From: Heterohyrax brucei | Taxonomy: Eukaryota > Chordata > Mammalia > Hyracoidea > Procaviidae | DNA length: 64,000 nt | Reading direction: 5' to 3' | NCBI GenBank assembly: GCA_028571685.1 | Contig: CM053142.1 | Location: forward strand, 132,610,796 to 132,674,795 | Shown: positions 24,423-35,844 of the stretch, piece after piece | Position numbering within the stretch: the stretch's first letter is position 1 | Layout: every line of letters begins with the position of its first letter | Program-made: the position numbers and the translations under genes | The notes under the pieces: model-generated | The model's database searches: none | What the model saw: the letters and a program-made list of their open reading frames with translations, nothing else | What the model was told of the DNA's origin: nothing

Positions 24423-26443
24423 TTTTGTTTTTTTTTTATTTAACATAACTGAGTGAAAATGTACGTTCACGTATAAATTTACATGCCCCCCTATATGCAG
24501 CTTCCACTGCTCTCCCTGTCCGGTGACAGCACACTATTCCTCTCTGCTCCACACATGTCTCATCCTCTCAACAACCTCCTTTCCCCTCCTCTCTGTCCAC
24601 TCCCCTTCCTCCAGCCAGAGGTCAGCAAGATGATATCCTGTAGGTGTATAGAACCACAAAGTGCTTCCAATATATGGTTACTCTGCATTGCCAAGTCCAA
24701 TCCATTCCTGTCCAAAGAGTGGACCTTCGTTATAATTTATGGGAAAGGGCAGCATCAGGGCCGAGGGCCATGCTCTCAGAGGAACCCCAAAACCGCTGGA
24801 CCATCAGTTGAGGTCTTTTAGTGGAGATCTCACGATGCACCTCTTTTTATTCTTGTGTTGCCAGTAAGACTCCTCTCTGAGAGCTCCATCGTGGCTATCA
24901 CTGGTGGTGGCTGGGCACCATCCGGTTCTTCCGGTCCCAAGTCGATGTAGGCACCCACTCTTGTGGGTCTCTCTGTCTTCTCGGTTGTCTTTACCGCATG
25001 TCATTTTGGTCCTCGGTGAGCATCCGTTCCTGCTGAGTTGGGACCATTTGCTGTGTCCTCGGATGGCAGCTTGGCAGCTTTTAAGACCCCAGACGCCACT
25101 CACCAATGTGGGGTGCAGAGAGCTCTCTTAGCAAAACGCTAGTTGTGCCAATTGGCCTGGAATTCGCCTAAGAGCATGGTCCCCCGCCCCCTGCCCCAGC
25201 TACTCTATCCTTGCAGTAATTCAGTCAAGATGGAAGGAGTACTCAAGTTATGCTGAAGTCCACTTAATGTTGTTCTTGTTCCTAATGTGTGCTATCACCG
25301 CTTTCTCTCATCTAGATTTCTAGTAACTATCTAAACTAAACCCTCCCTCCCTCCCCTTCCTTGCAGCTGTCAAAGAGTCTTTCTTCCATACACAAGTCTG
25401 TTTTTGAGGTCTTATCATAGAGGTCTCATACAGTATTTGTCCCTTTGTCGCTGACTACTTTCTCTCAACATAATGTCTTCCAGTTGAAACCAGGTTAGGA
25501 GATGTTTCCTGGAATCATCGTTATTCTTTATCATTGCGTAGTGCTCCATTGAGTATATGTACCATAGTTTACCTATCCATTCTTATATTGTTGGGCATCT
25601 GGGTTGATTCTATCTTTTTGCTATCATGGACTGTGCTGCGATAAACATTCTGGTGCATGTGTCCGTTGCTGTGAAACACCTTGAATCTGTAGGATATATT
25701 CCAAGAGTGGAATTACTGGGTCAAATGGTATATCGATATCCATTTTTTTAAGGAAGCGCCAGATTGCCTTCCAAAGAGGCTGGACCATTTTGCAACCCCA
25801 CCAACAGTGTAGGAGGGTTCCAATTTCTCCACAGCCTCTCCAGCATTTGTTGTTTTGTGTTTTCTGGATCATGGCCAATCTTGTTGGGGTGAGATGGTAT
25901 CTCATTGTTGTCTTGATTTGAATTTCTTTAATAACTAAAGATTGTGAACATGTCCACATGTGTTTTTTGGCTGCCTGGATCTCCTCTTCAGTGAAGTGTC
26001 TGTCCATCTCCTTTGCCCATCGCTTAATTGGATGGTTTATCTTCTTCTTATTGATATTTTGTAGTATCTTATAGATTATGGAGATCAGGCATCGGTCTGA
26101 CATAGAGTTGCCAAATATTTTTTCCCATTCTGTAGGTGTTCTTTTAATTCTATTAATAAAGTCTTTGGATGAGCAAAAGTGTTTGATTCTTAATAGTTCC
26201 CATTTATCTACTTTCTCTTCTGTTGATTGAGGTTTCTTTGACAGATTTTGGAGTCTGTCCTCATTGTGTATTAAAACTTCCATTGTTGTTCCTACCTTTT
26301 CTTGGATGCACTTTATCGTTTTAGGTTTGATATTTAGGTCTTTTATCCAGTTGGAGTTGGTTTTTGTATAAGGTGTAAGATATGGATCTTAATTTAGTTT
26401 ATTGCAGACAGATAACCAATTTTGCCAGGACCATTTGTTGAAA
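24423..26443 (-). mobile_element. L1 LINE, 5'-truncated, clean insertion
   Basis: This 2.0 kb insertion is on the - strand, with a T-run (A-tail) at 24421-24437. It is flanked by a perfect 15 bp duplication ggaatcttaattctt at 24408-24422 and 26444-26458. The - strand still has a 219-codon open stretch (25624-26283) of ORF2 C-terminal sequence: RWAKEMDRHF, MRYHLTPTRLAMI, then the cysteine-rich CWRGCGEIGTLLHCWWGCK and QPLWKAIWRFLKK. The upstream endonuclease and reverse transcriptase core are missing, so it cannot move by itself. Confidence 0.95.
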
Positions 26444-26723
26444 GGAATCTTAATTCTTATTCAGAACACAGGGAAAGTGGTTATAGTCTTCCCATGCTCT
26501 TTGCTAGTTGTCAGGCAAACAATGTGTATGTGGAGCCTCCTGGTTTATTGCCTCCCGATCAGTCTCCTCGGCCATGTAGTGCTTTTTGTTTTTGTTTTTG
26601 TTTGATTACTATGTCCAGGGATCTTGTGCTTTGAGGAAATGTGCTAGAACTTCCCAGGCTTTGCTAGAATGGGTTCCTGTCTTCCTTTCTCCTATCTTTG
26701 CTGTGAGTTCCCACTCACTTCAG

Positions 26724-26741
26724 GAAAAAAAAAAAAAAAAG
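26724..26741 (+). repeat. Poly-A run
   Basis: A run of about 17 A residues with no element body that I can attach to it. Confidence 0.7.
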
Positions 26742-27255
26742 CTTTTAAGGTCAAAATACTGTCGTGTCTCTTATTTCACATTCCGTAAGTGCTACCTGAA
26801 AGTATTTCCAGCTCTTATCTGAAATATACTCAATAGTTCACAAAGCAGCATGAAATTTCAGGGAGAGCATCAATCAACCTAGCAAGAGATTGCTGCACTG
26901 GGTGCTTTGGTCAGATTACATAAGTTCTCATGGCTTCAATTGCTTCATCTATGGAAGGGGTGAGCAACTAGATCGTCTCAAAAGATAGTTTATTTCTAAA
27001 TCAGTAAGGTTCTTAGAAAGGACTTGTGTCTTCTTATAATGAAGATCAACCCGACCTTCCAGGATTGCATGTGATCTTTGAGAAAATCACCCTGTTTACT
27101 TCTAAGAGAATGCAAAATGGCATTTAATATCATCGTTAAGAAATTCCTAGGTGAGGACTTCTTGTGTTAGGATTCTGTGAAAACACTGACTTTGAAAAAT
27201 AAAGTAATATAGTTTTAAAGCTAAAAGAGAACTTAAAGGACATTCATTCCATCTA

Positions 27256-27426
27256 GGAAACCCTAGTATGTAGTGGCTAAGTGCTACGTCTGCTAACCAA
27301 GAGGTTGGCAGTTCAAATCCACCAGGCACTCCTTGGAAACTCTATGGGGCAGTTCTACTCTGTCTTATAGAGTTGCTATGAGTGGGAATTGACTTGATAG
27401 CTGCAGGTTTTTGGTTTTTTGGTTTA
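27256..27426 (+). repeat. AfroSINE
   Basis: A full + strand copy from ggaaaccctagtatgtagtg to ggtttttggttttttggttt. Confidence 0.93.
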
Positions 27427-28075
27427 GCCCAACTCCCTCTTTTCAAAGATGGGGAAACCTGGGTCTCCTTACTATCTTGTTAGGCAGCACTGCTTCTCAT
27501 CCTGAACACTTAACACTTGAATCATAGTGCATTATAGCAGAGCAGGTTAAAGTGAAGTGAAGTTATATTAATTAAGGTAAACATCTGCTTTTTTTTCCTT
27601 TGACTTTTTTCTCTTTCCCTGTGAACATTTGAGGGCTGTAACTGAGTTCATGCTTACTTGAATCTTCTGTATTTTGGACATGTCACAGTGACATTCACCA
27701 CTGTGCACATTACATTGATTTGATTTTGTCAGCATTGTAAGTATGGTAACTAGCCTCAAGCCTTTTCTGCTGGAATTGCTAGATTTTGTATTCTGTCTCT
27801 TGAGGAGGTAGCCCTGAATTTTGAAGGATATCTTTGCTTCTTTGGGACAGATTGAAAATTAAATCAGTTTAATAACAATAAGAGTGTATTTGTGGCATCA
27901 TGGACTGTAGTAACTGGTGGAGATCAGTTTCAGACCATCTCTCTCCTCTTTATTCCATTTCACTGCTCTCCATGTATAGCTTTTTAATAAAGAATTTTTT
28001 CTTCAAGCTAGAGTACAAACTAGAAATGCTTATGAAAATGTTACTCTCTATTGATTGCTATATTATTTCCACAAA

Positions 28076-28222
28076 AGTGTTATGTCTGCTAACCAAAAGA
28101 TTAGCAGTTCAGATCTACCAGGCGCTCCTTGGAAACTCTGTGGGACAGTTCTACTCTGTCCTATAGGGTTGCTGTGAGTCAGAATTGACTGGATAGCAGT
28201 GGGTTTGGTTTTTTTGGTTATA
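28076..28222 (+). repeat. AfroSINE
   Basis: A + strand copy from gtgttatgtctgctaaccaa to tgggtttggtttttttggtt, with the first part of the head missing. Confidence 0.92.
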
Positions 28223-28699
28223 CTTTTAAACTATGCTGAAATATACAAACGAATGGCCAGACATTTACGAGCTCTTCGTGCAATCCGCCAAAGTTTAAGA
28301 TTAGTGATGTCCATTAATGTGAGTACAAGCAGCTTTTCTTTCTGCTCATAACAGGAGAGGTGGCCTTGCAACATGAACTTCTCATCTGGTGGAGCTTGCA
28401 CTTCTCATAAATTCTTCATGGCTTCCACATGCCTCAGTGAAGAATGCTTCAGGATGGGAGGTGGAGATAGATGGCTCGGGGCTGACACTGAGAGGCAGGA
28501 GCCGTCAGAGGTGGACACTGTAGCCCAATCTTGCACTAGACCACTGGGGCTCTGCCTTTTGGGTTGCCCATCCTTCATTGGGCAGCTCTGTTTCTGTGAT
28601 TATTTATGAGCAGGTAGTTAATACTTTTTTGAGCATTATAACATCATGGCATGTCTACATTGAGAAGGAAAGATGACAATCAAGATTAGTCCAAAGTTG

Positions 28700-29540
28700 A
28701 CCCATATGAGGGGGAGGTCAAATATGCCTCCACTCTCCAACTTCTTCAACATTTTCGACGCCAGCTGCCCCTCCTGTGATTCTCTCTACTTCTCTGCTGG
28801 GTTCAGTAATTTGTTTCAGTGGCCACACAGAACTCGAACAGGCTGTACTCATGATTGTAGGGTTTATTAGGGAAATAACAGGATTAGGATCGACTTGGAA
28901 GTAGCAAGATACAGCTCAGAAGACAGTATAAAGTTCCTCAATCAGGACTTGCAACCAAGACAGCTCTCAGCTTCTCCTCAGCTGTGCCTGCAGGCAGGCC
29001 CTTTTCTCAGCCCTGTCTGCAGGTAGGTAGCCCTTCTCTTATACCAGCTGACAAGGTCTTCTCTGGGCCTCTGTCCAGCTTGAGAAGGGTTATAGCTCTT
29101 TAGCTCCTCCTGTAAGTACTCAGTGATACCTACTCTGCCAGCAAGCCGACTCCCCGAAGGCACTCAGCTCTCTGTGTGAGTCAGCTAGCCCGCTGCAGCC
29201 GCCTCAAGCAGGTCTCCTGGTTCTTGCCTTTTGTACTCCTGTGGCCATTTCTCTGCTGTGGTTGACACTGTTTCATGCCTTCTCATGCTGCCTTCAGTGT
29301 TATAGTTGTCACTCTCATGTCTAGGAGATTCTCTGCGCAGTGATCCTGGATCTAAATGATACACTATGTTCCAGACTCTTCTTGATGCTACTAAGTCCCC
29401 TGTTATATGCAATTTCAAGGCATGGGCCTAAGTCAGACCTCAAACTATCAATCCCTTAATAGACCACAAATAACTCAATTTGCATAATAATCAGTGCCTG
29501 CAAGGTCACTTAATCCTATTGAGTGGTTTTACACAACGCA
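28700..29540 (-). repeat. LTR-like repeat R3, copy 1
   Basis: It is similar to 45668-46490. Shared are agtggccacacagaac, the block gtttattagggaaataacag (AATAAA on the - strand at 28863-28868), ttctctgctgtggttgac and the spaced ctgctgctt/ggtctcctgg boxes. A single polyadenylation signal in a non-coding repeat of about 0.8 kb suggests a solo retroviral LTR on the - strand. No coding or primer-binding site is visible, and both ends are uncertain. Confidence 0.55.
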
Positions 29541-30239
29541 TTTACATAGCAGACTAACCAGTACCTTGAAAATTTGTAGCTACCCAGCCACTGTTACTAG
29601 AGTATAAACCCAGGGTTAGAAAGGCCATATATAAGAGAAACTTGTTTCACTGCATATACCTAAAAAATACAGGAATACCTTAAATGAATTCACAATTGAG
29701 CCATATAAAGATGAATTTTGTCTTCTAAATAGTTGGTCCCTGGCCAAATATGTCTTCCTTCCTTCCTGTCGTTCCGTGCCTGTCTTCCTCCATTGTAAAC
29801 GCATGCTGTAAATTACTCTGCTAAATTTAGCGTGTGGCTACTTTTTAACCATCCTATTTTTTCCTTTATTTCTATCATCTAAAGACAAGTAACACTTGGC
29901 TCCTGTTTTCAAGTTCCTTATAATCTAAGAGGGTTGATAAGACAGATATACAAATAATAAAGCCAACTTGCCATGTGAGACACATAAATAAAGCGCTGCA
30001 TCAGTTCAGAAGAACAAGAGTTCATAGGGTGACAAGGAAGGGGAGAGACTTGAGAAGCAAAGGAAGAAAAACTTTGGGGACTGTTAGGAGGGAAGGAAGG
30101 GGAGAAAGGAAAGCACTGAAGCGGGCCTCTCAGGCCTTCCTTTCTCTCCTTCACCACATCTAGTTAGGCAGCAAGTCATGTTTTTCTTGCTTTGGGAAAA
30201 TCTCTTTTACATTGACTTCCTTTTTTATGTTCTTTGTCT

Positions 30240-30770
30240 TTTCCATTTTTCTCCTAAACTATTGTAACAACCTCCTAACTGACCTACCAGACCCATTTCC
30301 CCCCATTAGAGTTACCTTTTTCAAAACCATAACCAAAACAAAACAAAACAAATCTGATCATGTCATTCCCCTTCTGACTTTTGGCATTCTTATTGGCTAC
30401 AGACTATTCTTACTCCACAATCTGGATCAAATTTTCTCTTTCTAACTCATTTAACACTCACACTCACCTCCACGTCCAATCCCAAGATACCTGCACTTCA
30501 CTCAAACTGTACAGTGATCTCCCATTCCCGGAGTGAGCTGGGACCTTTCAGAATGCAATGTAGGTGCACCTGCTGTGTCCTTAAATTGGAAGCCTTTGCT
30601 GCCGCTCACCACTGAGAGTGCCTGCATATCCTTTCAGATGAAATGCCAACCACAACAGTAGAGCATTTCCACCAGCTGCTTAGCTTCCTTCTCCAGGGTC
30701 TTCCTTTGCTCCCATTACCATGACACAGACACCTCTTGTTTGTTACCTGCTATTGTACCAGCTTTTTTGT
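30240..30770 (+). repeat. LINE2-like remnant
   Basis: The order caacctcctaactgacctac, aatctgatcatgtcattccc, atctggatcaaattttctct is that of LINE2 coding sequence near its end, well diverged. Confidence 0.55.
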
Positions 30771-30794
30771 TTTTGGTCTTTATATTTGTACTTT

Positions 30795-30832
30795 GGAAAC
30801 CCTGGTGGCATACTGGTAAAGTCCTATATGTT
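30795..30832 (+). repeat. AfroSINE head fragment
   Basis: It begins ggaaaccctggtggcatact and breaks off within 40 bp. Confidence 0.7.
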
Positions 30833-30845
30833 CTTGTCTTCTGTG

Positions 30846-31398
30846 AGGTCTGACAGTTAAGTCTGCAAACTTAATTGTTCTAAGGGCTACATACCTCACT
30901 GCTGAATATCACTAGGGTTATCTTCAGAGTACTCCCCTTGGAAGCTATGAACTGATGCCAGTGCCTAGTCCACCCTTCACAGCAATTTTGGAACTCTTTC
31001 TGGAATGACCATTGCACACAGTGGCATAGTGGCAAGTTTGTGAACTTAATGGTATAGTTGTCTGTGAGGGAATTTTTAGCCAGTGAACAAATAACTATTG
31101 GAACACCCTTCCTACTCACCTATTCTGGCCCCCAATAACTTTATTCTTTACCAAAAGATAAAGGAAGTATTGAAAGGAAGACATTTTGATGACTTTCAGG
31201 ACATCAAGGGTAATACAACAACAGCTCTGATTGCCATTCCAGAAAGAGTTCCAAAATTGCTTTGAAGGGTAGACAAGGCACTGGCTTCAATGCATAGCTT
31301 CCCAAGGGGAGTACTTCAAAGGTGACTATAATGATATTCAGCAATGATAGGTAAGTAGCACCTTTTCTAGGATGAGTTCACATACTTAGTTGTCAGGC
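30846..31398 (+). mobile_element. Palindromic mariner derivative, copy 2
   Basis: It is about 550 bp and built like the copy at 16165-16692. The right part reads the end of a mariner transposase in +, with ILKGR-like and FQKEFQNC-type sequence. The left 173 bp (30846-31018) is the same 3' end in inverse orientation, and the right arm is 31234-31398. The inversion point sits at tggaatgacc / ggtcattcca-like sequence, the same site as in copy 1. The terminal repeats read ctgacagttaagtctgca and tacttagttgtcaggcc. Confidence 0.9.
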
Positions 31399-31399
31399 C

Positions 31400-31865
31400 C
31401 TTTTATTCATCCTTTTATGATTGACTTCATTCATCATATCTTTGAAGTCCATCCACGTTGAAGCATATATTGAGACTTCCTTTCTCCTTATGGCTGAGCA
31501 GTGTTGCACTATATGTATGTACCACACTTGTTTATCCATTCATCCATCAATGGGCTTTTTAGGTTGTTTCCATCAGCATTCACTATTGTGAATAGTGTTG
31601 CAGTAACACAGGTATGCATGGGCCTGTTTGAGTCAGTACCTTTAGGTCCCTGTTGTTATGAGCTGGAATAGACTTGAAAGCATTGGGTTTGGTTTTGTGT
31701 TTTTAGGGTATACACCTAGGAGTAGAATTGCTGGATCATATGATAATTCTATTTTTAGTTTTTCGACAGGCTTCCTGACTGTTTTCCACAATGGCTATAC
31801 CACTGCAGATGCCCCACCAGCCTTCTGTTGTGTTCTTTGAACATGACAGCTTGTTTCTGCTCTCT
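31400..31865 (-). mobile_element. Old L1 fragment
   Basis: It contains tgtttatccattcatccatc, ggttgtttccatcagc, the block attgctggatcatatgataa and a later ccacaatggctataccactg. This is L1 ORF2/3' sequence on the - strand, split by a SINE tail at 31645-31705. Confidence 0.8.
31645..31705 (+). repeat. AfroSINE 3' end fragment inside L1
   Basis: It reads gttatgagctggaatagact, then gcattgggtttggttttgtg, and interrupts the L1. Confidence 0.75.
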
Positions 31866-32329
31866 GCCCTGTAGACTATCCTAAATGATCTCATCTTTTG
31901 GATCTCAGTGCCAAGGTTTTCCATGATCACCGTATCTACGGTAGTCTCCGCAGCAGTCTAGTTTATTATGTTTATAAGATTTAGGATCACTGTATATTGC
32001 CTTCAAAATCATTAGAAAAAGGTATGGCCCCTCGATGTGCTGCCTGTCAGCACAAATGAACTGCAAATTGGAGAGTATTTGACCCTACCTGAAATTGCTT
32101 TGTTTATTTGCCTTGTTGTTCTCTACCTATGTCCGTCAATACTTGTGTGAGAGCAGAAATCACACCTATATTTTCAAAACTATATTTCCAATACTTTATT
32201 TGTGGTTTTAACCTGATGGTTTAGAGCATTATGAGAATTCAGTAAATATTAGTTGAATGAATTAGTGAATTCTGTGATAGCTTGGTTGACCCTGTCTCCA
32301 TCCTGCCTCTGATTATATATCTTCTAGTG

Positions 32330-32490
32330 GATTTATCACATTGTATTGTCATTGTCTTTCTATTCGCTATTTCTTCCAATAGACTATGAGCTTCTTAAGG
32401 TCAGAGAACATGCCTTATCAATCCTGTGCTGCTTAGTCCAGTATCTGATGTATTGCTGGTACCCAATAAAAATTTGCTGAATGATAGAAT
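32330..32490 (+). repeat. LINE2 3' end
   Basis: It ends with gacccaataaaaatttgctgaatg-type sequence following ctatgagcttcttaaggtca, as for LINE2 tails. Confidence 0.6.
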
Positions 32491-33218
32491 GGATGTTTAA
32501 TATCTAAGTTTCTGAATCTCAGTGAAAGAAAGAGATGTGATTCGTTAACATAAGCAGGGAAGTCTGAAGAAGTGGTTTCTGTAGAAGAGATGAGTTCAGT
32601 GTTACATTTGAGATGTCTATGAGCATTTAGATGACAATATCCAGAAGATGACTTGAGAAACTGGAGATACAGAACATGAAAGAGATGTTAGGGTAGAGAT
32701 GAAACTGTAGACATGGATGAAGACACTAATTATTAAGGGAAAGGTGATAAGGCAGGTAATACATTAGAAGTTGATGGCCACATCTAGCCTGGAACTTCTT
32801 TTTTTCCTCACAGTGTTTTAATTTTTTTTTTAATTAGTTGCCATATTTAAAAATTAGTAGCTTTTCACAAAGTGTTGGATTTCTGTCTCCCTTGAAACAC
32901 TAGAAGATCTGGTAAATTATTTTTTTGTAATTACAGCCTCTTTAAAAGAAAGTTATTGCTCATTTACTTTTTTTTAAAAATGCATTAAAAGAAGATTGGC
33001 AGATGAATGGAGGGATGGATAGACAGCTAGATGTGTGATAAAAGAAATGGAGCAAAAACCTATTTGTAGAATTTAAGTAACAGGTATATAGGCATTTATA
33101 AAACAACTTTTCCAGTTTTACTGTTAGCTTGCAATTTTTAGTAAGACAGTGTGAGGAAAAGAAGTCAGACAGCTAAAATATTCTGTCAGCAGGTAGTGAT
33201 AATGCTTGAATTTCCTGT

Positions 33219-33372
33219 AAACCAAAACCCAACTGTTGCTGTCAAATGGATTCTGACTCAGAGACAGAGACTCTGTAGGACAGAAAAGAACTGCCCCATG
33301 GAATTTCCAAGGAGCAGCTGGTAGATTCAAACTGCTGACCTTTGGTTAGTGGTCGATTCTCAACCACTTACA
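33219..33372 (-). repeat. AfroSINE
   Basis: A - strand copy from taaaccaaaacccaactgtt to cgattctcaaccactta, head incomplete. Confidence 0.88.
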
Positions 33373-33691
33373 GATTCAATCCCTCACTAGTTCAGTATGT
33401 GATTTCACACTTTCTTTACTGAAAAGTAATTTTGGTAAACTGACTGAGTTTATGTTTAGAGTTTTCAAAGATAACATTTTGAGATGTAAAGTCAGGTATA
33501 ATTCAGTGCCTTTTTGCTTAATCATAACTTTACCTATGAAGTCTGGTTCCGAGGTCAGCGTTGCATGTCTCTTTATAGGTAGTCCCTTCCTTGCACTAGC
33601 ATCCACAAAGCTCCCCTTGGCTGCTAAGCTCTTTTTTAGCTATTGAGAGGCTATCACTGTGCCTTCAAGCTATTTAAGCCAGTTTAGAGTG

Positions 33692-33876
33692 CTAAACCCA
33701 TTTCTTTCAAGTTGATTCTAACTCATAGTGAGAAGAACTGCCCCATAGGATTTCTAAGGCCATAATCTTTGTGAAAGCGGACTAGCACATCTTTCTCCCA
33801 TTGAGTGGCTGGTGGGTTCCAACCACTAACCTTTTGGTTAGCAGCTGAGTCCTTAACCGCTATACCACCAGGGACT
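33692..33876 (-). repeat. AfroSINE, variant with extra middle box
   Basis: It shows ctaaggccataatctttgtg, agcacatctttctcccattg and the end accaccagggac on the - strand. Confidence 0.87.
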
Positions 33877-34019
33877 TTAAGTGCTAATGAACAGATAAAC
33901 ACACTTTGTATAAAATTGGTCTTTCTGAAGTTGTCTTATCCCTGTCACATTTTTTTCTTTAGAAGTTTCTTCTGTTTTTATTATTGGAACTTAAAAAGTT
34001 GATGTGTACGCTCTTCATT

Positions 34020-34860
34020 TTACTGCTCATTGACTTTACTTCCCCCTCTTCATCCGGTCCCCCTTTCCATTCAGCTCCCACAACAATGACAGCCACTGTA
34101 TGTGTTTGATATATATCCTTGGATATTCAGGTTTCAGGTAATATTGTTAGTGTGATCTTTGGTATGTTTTAAATATATTTGAATTATATTGTGCAGCAGC
34201 TTATAGTCTTACTTTTTCTTTCCCTCTCCATTCTTTTTAGTGTGTAGTCATGTTGCTTATATATGCATCTAGCTCACAGCTTCAAACTGATGCCCCAGAT
34301 TTCTTGGCATTAGTCTGTGACTTTTTACATACTAATTTCTCAAGTGACAGACCTCTCCAGATCGCTAGATCCCAATGTGGTGATGAATGGTCTCACACGG
34401 GCTCTGTTGTGAATCCATGGGAGATTGTCTCTGGGATGTATCTCAGGAATGAGGTATAGTGTAGACCAAAAAAGAGCCACCACTGCCAAGTCGATTCCAA
34501 CTCATAGCAACCCTGCAGGTCAGAGCCCAACAGCTCCACAGAGTTTCCAAGGAGCACTTGGAAGATTTGAACTGCTGACCTTTTTTTAATGCTTTGAAGT
34601 ACTACCAGATTTCTGGTTAATTGTAACTCATAGGAGCAGAATATACAGCTTGCTGTTTCCCACATCCTTACCTGCATCTGACATTATCAGATTTTTCTAT
34701 TTTTGTAATTCTGAATGAAGTAATGTGGCATCGTGTTGTTTTAATTTGCTTTTCTCTACTGGTTGTGAAGTTGAACATCTCTTTCTTATGCTAGTGTTTG
34801 GACTTCCCTTTTCTGTGAATTGTTTGGCCCAATTTTCCATTGGGTTACTTGTTTTTTTTA
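34020..34860 (-). mobile_element. Old L1 fragment
   Basis: It reads an L1 3' end on the - strand (tgctcattgactttacttcc, ccatttctggttaattgtaa-like sequence, ttaatttgcttttctctact). A SINE splits it at 34465-34586. Confidence 0.6.
34465..34586 (-). repeat. AfroSINE, head-truncated
   Basis: It runs from accaaaaaagagccaccact to tttgaactgctgaccttttt; the tRNA-like head is replaced by a T-run. Confidence 0.87.
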
Positions 34861-34919
34861 GGATAATACAACTTTACACTTGACTCTATTATTCTCTTCC
34901 ATTGCTCCTAAAAATAAAA

Positions 34920-34945
34920 TGGAAAGAGAGAGAGAGAGAAAACAA
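34920..34945 (+). repeat. (AG)n microsatellite
   Basis: A short run gaaagagagagagagagaga. Confidence 0.85.
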
Positions 34946-35089
34946 GGAAACAAACAAACACTTAGGAACTGAAAAAAATAAAATAAAATGAATATACCAA
35001 ATCTATAGCAATCGCTTAAAATACTGATCATTTTTTTCCAATACCTTGTTTGTTTTATTCTAGTGCTTGTTATAACTTACCACTATATT

Positions 35090-35250
35090 ATTAATTTATT
35101 AATTACTTGATACTGGTCAATCTTTCTACTAGAAAATATGCCCTGTGAAGGCAGAGACCATTGGTCTAATGTAATTGCTGTGCCTCTGCTCTTTGAAGAG
35201 TGTCTGGTGCAGCATCAAGTGCTTGATAAAGAGCTGTTGATTCCAGTTGA
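35090..35250 (+). repeat. LINE2 3' end
   Basis: It reads cctgtgaaggcagagaccat, agagtgtctggtgcagcatc, then agtgcttgataaagagctg. Confidence 0.55.
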
Positions 35251-35844
35251 TTGAATATTGAGCATCTACACATGCAAACCTCTAAGTGGGCCTTAGGGAG
35301 TCACAAAACATAGCCATTGTCCTATAAAAGCTCACAGGTCATCCAGAAAAGACAATCAAAGCATTACAGCACACTATGACATATGCTACTTCAATTGGAT
35401 ATTTGTCTCAGTTAAAGGACTCAAGCCTCTTCCACAGAAAATGGCACTTAAGCAAAAATTAAAAATTCTAAGGCAGATAAACAAAGAGCAACAGTAAGGT
35501 ACATAATTTTAAACAGACTTATAAAGCCTCGTGTTTTTCCCACGTTAGGCAGGAGGTCAAAACACAACATTCAGGGAAAGAAGCCCAAGAGCTGTCCTCT
35601 TTGCAAAAGAAATATGCAAGTGACAGAAGCTTGTCCTCCAGGGACCTGTTGAAAATTCAGCTGAAAGTTGGAGCTTCTAGGCTATTTCAGGAGCCTTCTT
35701 TTCTGGTTTGGGAATTCTTTCTTTCTTTTTTTTTAACCATGTCAGGGCCTGGTAAGCTATCCACAAAATAAGTTTTTGGACACAGATTTAAAGCTGTCCA
35801 AAGTCCAAACTATTGTCAGACACACCCGCTGTCTAAAGACAGTT

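Noticed and set aside
25624..26283. 219-codon open stretch on - as a host gene
   Set aside because: It is plainly L1 ORF2 C-terminal sequence inside a 5'-truncated insertion with target duplications.
27256..27426. tRNA gene candidates in SINE heads
   Set aside because: The A/B-box-like sequence belongs to the tRNA-derived SINE head, and no cloverleaf with an anticodon arm of a working tRNA is visible.
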